DNA of 64,000 nucleotides from an uncultured Ruminococcus sp. (lineage in GTDB: Bacteria; Bacillota; Clostridia; Oscillospirales; Ruminococcaceae): positions 1-64,000 of the forward strand of contig CANQWR010000012.1 of the NCBI GenBank assembly GCA_947627625.1, in the 5' to 3' direction. Numbering within the stretch: position 1 is the first letter of the stretch; every line of letters starts with the position of its first letter. The notes below the pieces were generated by a model, which did no database searches, was not told the origin of the DNA, and saw nothing but the letters and a program-made list of their open reading frames with translations. This document shows positions 57,018 through 64,000 of this stretch, piece after piece. The position numbers were made by a program, and so were the translations under genes.

Positions 57018-60000
57018 TTGTCAAAGACAAAAAAACGCACTGTCGGAGAGTATCCTGCGATACCGCCTCAGAGAGTGTATGTAAAAAACAGATGGGCTTA
57101 CTATCTGTGTGCATTCATGATACCTGCAATACTGACATTTATCGCCTATATGTTCTTCAAGGTCTATCCTGCCGGAACACGTTCCGTCCTGACACTTGAC
57201 TTAAACGGTCAGTACGTCTACTATTTTGAAGCAATAAGGGACGCTTTCTGGGGCGGGCGGAGTATGCTCTACAGCTGGGCGAGAAACCTGTCGGGAGGAT
57301 TTCAGGGCGTAATAGGTTACTACCTTGCGAGTCCGTTTACGTTCATAATTATACTCCTGCCGAAAAAGATGATAACGGAGTCAATAATGATAATGCAGCT
57401 GTGCAAGGTGGGAGCAGCGGGACTTGCCTTTTGTGTGTATGCACAGAAGTCAAAGAACGTACCGCCCTTGCAGTCGGTGATATTCTCGACAGCCTATGCA
57501 CTCATGGCTTATGTGGCGATACAGCTGATAGACCCGATGTGGATAGACGGACCTATTTTCCTGCCGCTAATCATGTTGGGTGTGGAGTATCTCATTGACG
57601 AGAAGAAAAAAGCCAACTATATAATACCGCTTGCAATAATGTTCATAGCGAATTTCTATATAGGCTTTATGGTTGCGATATTCACGGCTTTATACTTTGC
57701 GTACTATCTGTTTTTGGGCAAACGCCGTAAATTCAGGGGTATAATGGACTATGTGGGAACTATAGGACTGATGTTCGGCACAACAGCCGTTGCACTTCTC
57801 TGTAGCTATATAATGATAATGCCCGTCTATAACGCTCTTTCACTGGGTAAATTTGACTTCTCGACACCCGACTACAGTTTCAAGACAATGTTCAACCCGA
57901 TTGAGCTTGTGCCTTGTCTGTTGCCCGACCAGTACTATTCGGTGAACGTGGACGAGGGTACGAGATTATACGGAAGACCTGAAATTTACTGTGGTGTGCT
58001 GACGGTCTGTCTTGTACCGCTGTACTACATGAACAAGAAAATAAATCTCAAAAGAAAAATAGGCTATTCACTGCTTCTTGTGGCGATGTTTGTGAGTATG
58101 TATATAAAGCCCGTCAACATGATGTGGCACGGCGGTCAGGACCCGAACTGGCTCCCGTACAGGTACTCTTTTCTTGTGTCGTTTATACTTGTCTCAATGG
58201 CTTGTGAGGCGTTTGCAAACCTTGAGAGTTACAAACTCGGTATAAAAGGGCTCGTCGGAATATTTGTCGGACTGTTCGTACTTGTGTATATGTTCGATGC
58301 AAAAATGGAAAGTTTCAACTACAATGAAGAAAAATACAAATACGTTGCGAAATTCCCCTACAGCACCACCGAAACTTACAACGGTGAGAACTGGAAACGT
58401 CTGTGGCTGGGTACAATAGCATTCGGTCTTGTGCTTGCTTTCCTGTACCTTGCAATAGTGTACTTCTATTCAAAACAGAAGTCAAAGAAAACTAAGACTA
58501 TAATAACCTGCGTACTCGGAGCACTCGTCTGCTTTGAAGCTTGTTATAACACCTACGACACTTTCTGGAAAATCCACAAGGAAGTTTATTATTCAGAGCG
58601 TGACACCTACGATGTCACGAAATACGCCCCGACACTTGTTGACGAACTTGAAAATTATGATAATTCACTGTACAGGGCTGAAAAGACTTTTTTCAGGAGC
58701 GTAAATGACAATCAGGCGTGGGGACTGAGAGGTATATCACATTCAAGCTCCGTCATGAACACAAGGGCTATAAAGTTCATAGAGACACTCGGTTATACCA
58801 CTAAAAGCTATGAGACAAGATATGACGGAAATACTCCCGTTGCGGATTCTCTCTTGGGTATAAAGTACGTATTCAACGACCCTGCAAAGACCAAAATAGC
58901 GGGGGAAAAGTCGCTTCTTAGTCCATACTATAAAAAGGTCTACACTACAAAATATATAAACAGTGACAGCAAAGAGGCTGACGTTGACGTGTACGAAAAT
59001 CCCGATGCACTCCCCATAGGCTTTATGGCTGATGACGACATTCTGAAACTCAGCTTTTTGGGCAACGACAACCCTTTCAACAGCATGAATAATTTTATGA
59101 GCAGTATGACGGGAAACACTCCCGACTATTCAAATCTTGTGCCGAAATCATATTTTGTGAGACTTCCCGACCCGCAGGTAGAGCTTGCGGAGTGCTGGGA
59201 GAGCGACTACAACGGACAGCACTGTTACAACGCAAATGCGGGAGCAGTCGATCCGACAGTCAGACTGCATATAACTTCCGAGAGTGAAAACAATTTATAT
59301 ATGTATCTTAAGTCCAACAACGCAAAGAAAGTGAACCTGTGGGTTTCAACCGAAAAGGACGAAAACGGAAATTATATCAATCACAAGGGCTATGGTTCAT
59401 ATTTTGAGGGATATGACTACTGTATAGTGAACTTGGGTTCTTACCCTGTAGGAACAGAAATAGAAGTCCGTCTGACCATCTTAAAAGAAAACGGCGACGG
59501 CAACAATGAGTATGTTATGGTAAAGGACTTCCAGTTCTACCACCTTGACTATGACGCTTTTCACGAGGACGTTGAAAAACTCAAGGCAAACCCGTGGAAT
59601 ATCGACATGGACAAGTCCACGGACAGCTACCTGACAGGTACTGTTAATGCTCAGGAGGGACAGATTTTCTACACTTCTATCCCCTACGAACCTGGTTGGA
59701 CTATAAAAGTTGACGGCAAAAAAGTTGACCCGCTGTTTGTGGACAAAATCAGGGACGACGGTTCTGTAGTGGCAGAGAACACCGTGGAGGGCGATACGGG
59801 ACAGGTTGTAATTCTGAACGCCCTGATAGGTCTGAAACTCACCCCCGGCGAACACACGGTCTCAATGAAATATTCCCCTCCGGGCTTTAATCTGGGTATA
59901 ATACTCCTGATAGCGGGAGCAGGTTTCACTGTTTTCTTTTTCCTCTGGGACAGAAAGCACAACAAGGCTGTGCTTGCGGAGATTAAGATGCGGGAGCGTA

Positions 60001-60422
60001 TGAAAAAGGGTCTTCCCCCCACCGAAGAGGAGGAACAGCAGAAAAACAAGTCCAAGAACAAAAAGCTGATAAAGTCGAAGGGGTCGCCCGTCAAGGAGGA
60101 TTCCGAGGAGGAGACCGAAAGGGACACCGAGACGGATTCCGATTCCGAAAGTGAGGACGAACCCGAACAGCAGAGGAAGTCCAAGGGTAAGAAGTCGGGA
60201 AAGTCCAAGACAGACGAAGAAGACGAGGACGATTCCGAAAGTGAGGACGAACCCGAACAGCAGAAGAAGTCCAAGAATAAGAAGTCGGGAAAGTCCAAGA
60301 CCGACGAAGAAGAAGACGAGGACGATTCCGAAAGCGAGGACGAACCCGAACAGCAGAAGAAGTCCAAGAGTAAGAAGTCGGGAAAGTCCAAAACCGAAAA
60401 AGAACCCGATGACGAGGACTAA
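57018..60422 (+). CDS. YfhO-family membrane protein with repetitive charged tail
   Basis: 1134 residues. About a dozen hydrophobic helices fill the first half (WAYYLCAFMIPAILTFIAYM; LDLNGQYVYYFEAIRD is the conserved YfhO segment), a large extracytoplasmic domain follows, then one more helix (LGIILLIAGAGFTVFFFLW). YfhO proteins act in glycosylation of teichoic acids or related polymers. The last 110 residues are cytoplasmic and hydrophilic, with three 30/31-residue repeats of DSESEDEPEQQ plus KKSGKSKT (from about 60141, 60231 and 60324). TTG at 57018 follows AAGGAGG; an earlier ATG at 56994 precedes that site. Confidence 0.82.
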   Translation: MSKTKKRTVGEYPAIPPQRVYVKNRWAYYLCAFMIPAILTFIAYMFFKVYPAGTRSVLTLDLNGQYVYYFEAIRDAFWGGRSMLYSWARNLSGGFQGVIGYYLASPFTFIIILLPKKMITESIMIMQLCKVGAAGLAFCVYAQKSKNVPPLQSVIFSTAYALMAYVAIQLIDPMWIDGPIFLPLIMLGVEYLIDEKKKANYIIPLAIMFIANFYIGFMVAIFTALYFAYYLFLGKRRKFRGIMDYVGTIGLMFGTTAVALLCSYIMIMPVYNALSLGKFDFSTPDYSFKTMFNPIELVPCLLPDQYYSVNVDEGTRLYGRPEIYCGVLTVCLVPLYYMNKKINLKRKIGYSLLLVAMFVSMYIKPVNMMWHGGQDPNWLPYRYSFLVSFILVSMACEAFANLESYKLGIKGLVGIFVGLFVLVYMFDAKMESFNYNEEKYKYVAKFPYSTTETYNGENWKRLWLGTIAFGLVLAFLYLAIVYFYSKQKSKKTKTIITCVLGALVCFEACYNTYDTFWKIHKEVYYSERDTYDVTKYAPTLVDELENYDNSLYRAEKTFFRSVNDNQAWGLRGISHSSSVMNTRAIKFIETLGYTTKSYETRYDGNTPVADSLLGIKYVFNDPAKTKIAGEKSLLSPYYKKVYTTKYINSDSKEADVDVYENPDALPIGFMADDDILKLSFLGNDNPFNSMNNFMSSMTGNTPDYSNLVPKSYFVRLPDPQVELAECWESDYNGQHCYNANAGAVDPTVRLHITSESENNLYMYLKSNNAKKVNLWVSTEKDENGNYINHKGYGSYFEGYDYCIVNLGSYPVGTEIEVRLTILKENGDGNNEYVMVKDFQFYHLDYDAFHEDVEKLKANPWNIDMDKSTDSYLTGTVNAQEGQIFYTSIPYEPGWTIKVDGKKVDPLFVDKIRDDGSVVAENTVEGDTGQVVILNALIGLKLTPGEHTVSMKYSPPGFNLGIILLIAGAGFTVFFFLWDRKHNKAVLAEIKMRERMKKGLPPTEEEEQQKNKSKNKKLIKSKGSPVKEDSEEETERDTETDSDSESEDEPEQQRKSKGKKSGKSKTDEEDEDDSESEDEPEQQKKSKNKKSGKSKTDEEEDEDDSESEDEPEQQKKSKSKKSGKSKTEKEPDDED

Positions 60423-60458
60423 TAAGAAATTTTATTTAATTTAATATAATAAATACCG

Positions 60459-60498
60459 ATACAACAGGGGGACTTTACTCAACGTCCCCCGATTGTAT
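60459..60498 (+). terminator. Possible terminator after the YfhO-like gene
   Basis: ATACAACAGGGGGAC and GTCCCCCGATTGTAT pair imperfectly around a 10-nt loop. There is no T-tract directly after it. The rest of 60423-60790 is T-rich and holds a (TTAAA)n microsatellite at about 60733-60765 preceded by ACAAG repeats. Confidence 0.45.
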
Positions 60499-60804
60499 AT
60501 ATGAAATCATAAAATTAAAAAATAAAAATTTTCCCGTTCTATTGACTTTTCGAAACATATGTTCTATAATATGTTTATGGGGACAGAGTTTTCTTTTTCC
60601 CTTTTTACTCTCTACACACTACAGGGAAATTTTTTACACTCTGTCTCCCATGTATACAGATTGTATAATCGGGACGGGACAGGTCGGGATAGTATTGATT
60701 GGTATAAACCGTACGGGACAAGACAAGACAAGATTAAATTAAATTAAATTAAATTAAATTAAATATCCTCACCTCCCTCCTGAGAGATTGGAGAGTGAAC
60801 GGAT

Positions 60805-61098
60805 GTGAACAGACAGTCTTATGATGACAGGTTTTTCGGAACGGCAGATCTTGAGATAGAAAAAGTTCTGACGGGTAGCAACGAAAACAGCAGCCGTCTG
60901 AAAAAAATTCTCCTCGACGTTATATCAGGCGAACTCACGAAAAGGCAGAGGGAGATAGTTATTCTGTACTATTTCAAAGGGAAAAACACGGTTGAGATTG
61001 CAGAGCAGTACGGCATAACTCCGCAGGCGGTTTCGGGTGTTCTGGGACGTGCAAAAAGGAGAATGTGCAGGATACTGAAATACTACGTCAGGAGATAG
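60805..61098 (+). CDS. Small sigma-70 region-4-like HTH protein
   Basis: 97 residues. The C-terminal two thirds read LTKRQREIVILYYFKGKNTVEIAEQYGITPQAVSGVLGRAKRRMCRIL, a complete sigma region 4 helix-turn-helix without region 2. Such proteins occur as phage/ICE-type regulators or accessory sigma-like factors. GTG start behind TTGGAGAG. A second frame (GTG 61065 to 61163, 32 residues, ending IKIPDFAKLSPQL) overlaps its end and may be a tiny coupled gene. From 61164 to 61320 nothing recognisable. Confidence 0.65.
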   Translation: MNRQSYDDRFFGTADLEIEKVLTGSNENSSRLKKILLDVISGELTKRQREIVILYYFKGKNTVEIAEQYGITPQAVSGVLGRAKRRMCRILKYYVRR

Positions 61099-61337
61099 AA
61101 CGGTACGGCATTGCAGTCAATATAAAGATACCCGATTTCGCAAAACTCAGTCCGCAATTGTGAACGACATTTGCCCGATTACAGAAAAAATTTTAATTTT
61201 GGTTTGGGGGAATTTTTTTAACCCGTCGGGCTTCAAAAACGTCCGATTTTCAGCTGTGTGCAGTCCGAAATCCGATGTTTTTCGGGTGCAGACTTTGCGG
61301 AATTGGGGATATATAAAAACAGAGAGGAATTTCGGTC

Positions 61338-62693
61338 ATGCCTGTTTTGGATTTTGTGTCGGAGTACGCCGAAAAAAATATGCTGAGGTGTCATATGCCG
61401 GGACACAAGGGTAGGAGTATATGGGGGGATTTCCCCGAAAAAATTTTCTCCATGGACATAACGGAGATAAAAAATGCGGATTCGCTGTTTGAGAGCTGTG
61501 AGACAGGCGGTGTCATAAGGCAGACCGAAAAAAATATTTCTGATATTTACGGCTCTCTTGACAGCTTTATCTCAACAGGCGGTTCGACACTTTGCATTCA
61601 GGCTATGCTGACAGCCGTGAAACTTGAAAAAAGACGTGTTATAGCCGTCAGGAACGTCCACAGGTCTTTTATAAATTCCTGTATACTTCTGGGTATCGAA
61701 CCCGAATGGATTTTACCGAAGTATTCGGACTTTGCAATATCGGGGGAAATCGATACACAAGTGCTTGAAAATACAGAAACAATGCTGAAAAAAATTCCAA
61801 ACGCCTGTCTATATGTCACCTCTCCCGACTACACGGGGTATATAGCTCCGATAGACAAACTCGCAGAAATTTGTCACGGATACGGTGCGGTCCTGATTGT
61901 GGACAACGCCCACGGTGCACACCTTAAGTTTATGGAGAAGTCCCTGCACCCGATTTCACTCGGTGCGGATATGTGTTGTGACTCCCTCCACAAGATGCTC
62001 CCTGCACTCACGGGTTCGGCGGTTCTGCACGTCTCAAATAAGAGGTACTCCCCCATAGCAAAGCACTGTATGAGTATCTTTGGCTCGACAAGTCCTTCCT
62101 ATGTTATAATGTCCTCGATAGACAGGTGTACGGACTACATGAGGGGCAATTTGCGTCGGGATATTGAAAATAGTCTGCATTGGATAAACGATTTGAGAAA
62201 AAAATTTGACTCCTCTCTCTTTGCACCCTCGGGAGACCCTTTTCACCTCTCTGTAAATGCGGGGAAATACGGCTTTGACGGAAAAATTTTTGCGGAAATT
62301 CTCAGGGAATGCGGAGTTGAGTGCGAATATTCCGACAGCACTCTCGTTATTTTACTCCTGTCGCCCGTGTTCGGTTCGGAGGACTACAGCAGGCTTGAAA
62401 AGGCTCTTGAATCGGCTCTGAAACGTATAAAAGATATAAAACAACGCCGTGCGGGGGAAAGTCCCAAACTGCCGACGGAAGTCCCCGTAAAAGTCATGGG
62501 AATGCGTGAGGCGTTTTTCTCCGAGTCGGAAGAAATTCCCGTCGGTTCGACTGTGGGGAGGGTTTGTGCCTATGCGGAAGTACCCTGTCCGCCCGCCGTG
62601 CTGATAGTTGCGGGAGGGGAGCTTATAGACCGTGACACAGCGGAAATTCTCAGATTTTACGGTGTCGATACCCTGAAAGCTGTTAAATTGTAA
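61338..62693 (+). CDS. Orn/Lys/Arg decarboxylase-family PLP enzyme
   Basis: 451 residues: MLRCHMPGHKGR, STGGSTLCIQAML, SPDYTGYIAPIDKLAEICHGYG, VDNAHGAH and the PLP-lysine motif CDSLHKMLPALTGSA, followed by the C-terminal domain. It is shorter than biodegradative decarboxylases and matches the YaaO/SpeA-type forms encoded beside tmk-holB in Firmicutes, as here. Substrate (arginine, lysine or ornithine) cannot be told. ATG behind GAGAGGAA. Confidence 0.85.
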   Translation: MPVLDFVSEYAEKNMLRCHMPGHKGRSIWGDFPEKIFSMDITEIKNADSLFESCETGGVIRQTEKNISDIYGSLDSFISTGGSTLCIQAMLTAVKLEKRRVIAVRNVHRSFINSCILLGIEPEWILPKYSDFAISGEIDTQVLENTETMLKKIPNACLYVTSPDYTGYIAPIDKLAEICHGYGAVLIVDNAHGAHLKFMEKSLHPISLGADMCCDSLHKMLPALTGSAVLHVSNKRYSPIAKHCMSIFGSTSPSYVIMSSIDRCTDYMRGNLRRDIENSLHWINDLRKKFDSSLFAPSGDPFHLSVNAGKYGFDGKIFAEILRECGVECEYSDSTLVILLLSPVFGSEDYSRLEKALESALKRIKDIKQRRAGESPKLPTEVPVKVMGMREAFFSESEEIPVGSTVGRVCAYAEVPCPPAVLIVAGGELIDRDTAEILRFYGVDTLKAVKL

Positions 62694-62734
62694 GGATGAT
62701 TTCTGACCTATGGTACTCCCTGAACTCCGAAATT

Positions 62735-62935
62735 AAAACAGTAGACTGCCACAGGGGTCGGAGTTCGTTTCCTCTGTGGGAATAATCATGGGGGGTTCGG
62801 GGGGATTCTTCCCCCCGATGGGGGTCTGGGGGCAAAGCCCCCAGTGGGGGTTCAGGGGGCAACGCCCCCTGCCCCTAATCGTTCTAATAAAAAATTGGGG
62901 ACAACACCCCCTGTCCCCTAATCGTTCTAATTAAA
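62735..62935. repeat. Interspersed repeat cluster 15
   Basis: AACAGTAGACTGCCACAGGGG, TTTCCTCTGTGGGAATAATC, a complete reverse core to CCCCTAATCGTTC (about 62884) and a short second end CCCCTAATCGTTC (62916-62928). Between the decarboxylase gene and holB. Confidence 0.88.
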
Positions 62936-62974
62936 AAATAATATCATTCCTAATATTTCAAAAGAGGGAAGAGA

Positions 62975-63958
62975 ATGGAAAAAATATACGGAAATGAAAA
63001 TCTTTTGTGCAGATTATCCCGTTTGAGAAAAAACAAGAGACTCCCCCACTCGGTAATTTTTTACGGTGAGAGAGGCTGCGGAAAGAAACTTTTTGCAGAC
63101 TATTATACTATGCTCCTGCTGTGTGAGAAACCGAAAGACGGCAGACCTTGCGGAGAGTGCGTGCCGTGCAGGAGAGTGGGGGAGAAAAATCACCCTGACG
63201 TTATATATGCACAGACAAGCGGTAAACTTGCGGGCTACTCCGTGAAAACCGCAAGGGAAATAAGGTCGGACGCATTTATAAAGCCGAATAATAACTCGGG
63301 GAAAAAAATATACCAGTTTCGTGACTGCCGTAATATGGACACGAGAACTCAGAATGTGTTACTGAAAATAATAGAAGAACCGCCCGAATACGCCTATTTT
63401 ATATTTACGGCTGAATCGGAGTATGAATTTCTGCCGACCGTCTTATCAAGGTGTACGGCTCTTGCTGTGTCGCCCTGTAAGGATGAGGACTCCGAAAATG
63501 CTCTCAGACAGTATAATTTTGAAGATAATGACATTAAGGAAGCTGTGGACTGTTTCCACGGCAACATAGGTATGTGCATTCAGTATATCACGGATGTGCA
63601 TCTCAGGTCACAGGTAATTATTATAAAAAATGCGGTGGACAGCATTATAAGGCGTGACGAGTACGGTCTTGTAAAAACTCTGTTTTCGGCGGGTACGGAC
63701 AGGGCGGAAGTGCGGAAAGTCCTTTCAATGCTTGACTGTTCAATGCGGGACTGTGCGGTGCTGTCCCGTGACAAAAAGGCGAGAACTATAGGTTCATTTC
63801 GCAACGGAACGCTCCACCTGTCGGAGATACTGACAGGTTCACAGGCTATTGAGATACACAATCTGATTGAAGTTGCCTGCAGTGCATTGCAGTCGAATAT
63901 AAGTCCGGTTTTAGCTGTTTCGGCACTCTCAGCGGAGATAATGTCTGTAATAGATTGA
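62975..63958 (+). CDS. holB: DNA polymerase III delta' subunit
   Basis: 327 residues: RLPHSVIFYGERGCGKK (degenerate Walker A), zinc module CGECVPCRR, AREIRSDAFIKPN, LLKIIEEPPEYAYFIF and the Ser-Arg-Cys finger (VLSRCTAL). It is part of the clamp-loader complex. In this clade it usually follows tmk; tmk is absent here. ATG behind AGAGGGAAGAG. Confidence 0.88.
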   Translation: MEKIYGNENLLCRLSRLRKNKRLPHSVIFYGERGCGKKLFADYYTMLLLCEKPKDGRPCGECVPCRRVGEKNHPDVIYAQTSGKLAGYSVKTAREIRSDAFIKPNNNSGKKIYQFRDCRNMDTRTQNVLLKIIEEPPEYAYFIFTAESEYEFLPTVLSRCTALAVSPCKDEDSENALRQYNFEDNDIKEAVDCFHGNIGMCIQYITDVHLRSQVIIIKNAVDSIIRRDEYGLVKTLFSAGTDRAEVRKVLSMLDCSMRDCAVLSRDKKARTIGSFRNGTLHLSEILTGSQAIEIHNLIEVACSALQSNISPVLAVSALSAEIMSVID

Positions 63959-64000
63959 ACGGGGTGTTGTTTTGTGGGGAGTGTGACCCCCTTGACCTCT
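63959..64000. repeat. Start of another interspersed repeat (cut by window end)
   Basis: GTGGGGAGTGTGACCCCCTT resembles the TCACACCCCCTT-type flank sequences of clusters 2 and 7 read in reverse. Too short to be sure. Confidence 0.4.

Overview
The window is the replication-origin neighbourhood of a low-to-mid GC Firmicute. The most likely home is a clostridial lineage near the Ruminococcaceae/Oscillospiraceae. This rests on the canonical order rpmH-rnpA-yidD-yidC-jag-mnmE-mnmG-rsmG-noc-parA-parB to the left of oriC and dnaA-dnaN-yaaA-recF-remB-gyrB-gyrA to the right. A Spo0A, a HydF, a YtaF-like protein and a 2-hydroxyacyl-CoA dehydratase activase also fit. TTG start codons are unusually common.

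Layout. 1-1.2 kb holds wreckage of a mobile element: a frameshifted MobV-type relaxase and an integrase N-terminus behind an intact promoter. 1.49-1.76 kb is a complete tRNA-Met/tRNA-Glu operon on the minus strand. 1.9-3.8 kb holds a RlaP-type nucleotidyltransferase, a lipoprotein, and a ferredoxin-thioredoxin-reductase-like protein coupled to thioredoxin. 3.9-16.6 kb is the minus-strand arm: serS, parB, parA, noc, rsmG, mnmG, mnmE, jag, yidC, yidD, rnpA, rpmH. Two parS palindromes lie in it. 16.7-20.7 kb is oriC, with dnaA sitting between two clusters of TTTCAACA boxes (about 7 upstream, about 36 downstream), a perfect 19-bp inverted repeat, a DnaA-trio element and an A39 tract. 20.7-30.3 kb is dnaN to gyrA plus a YcxB-like and a metallophosphoesterase gene.

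30-64 kb is more varied: ytaF, a sugar-isomerase-like TIM barrel, nrdR, an RsuA-family pseudouridine synthase, msmK/ugpC ATPase, lipoprotein, ybaK, a SWIM protein, a split dehydratase activase, hydF, ppk, spo0A, a HAD-like protein, a polysaccharide flippase, an LDH/MDH, a YfhO-like membrane protein, a small sigma-like HTH protein, an Orn/Lys/Arg decarboxylase and holB.

The most striking non-genic signal is a modular interspersed repeat found in about 16 intergenic clusters, several kb in total. Its core is a run of back-to-back G5/C5 hairpins with short loops. It is commonly joined to an AT-rich palindromic module and to a flank containing a GTAGACTGT-like motif. It occurs in both orientations and interrupts normally tight operons (yidD/yidC, rsmG/mnmG, parA/noc, remB/gyrB), and also separates two genes that appear to be halves of one protein. 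I do not recognise it as a named family. Separate local repeat arrays lie upstream of ppk (ten units of 111-122 bp), downstream of the YcxB-like gene (three units), upstream of hydF (three units) and near spo0A (109-bp units). All functional statements come from reading motifs by eye; no database search was possible.
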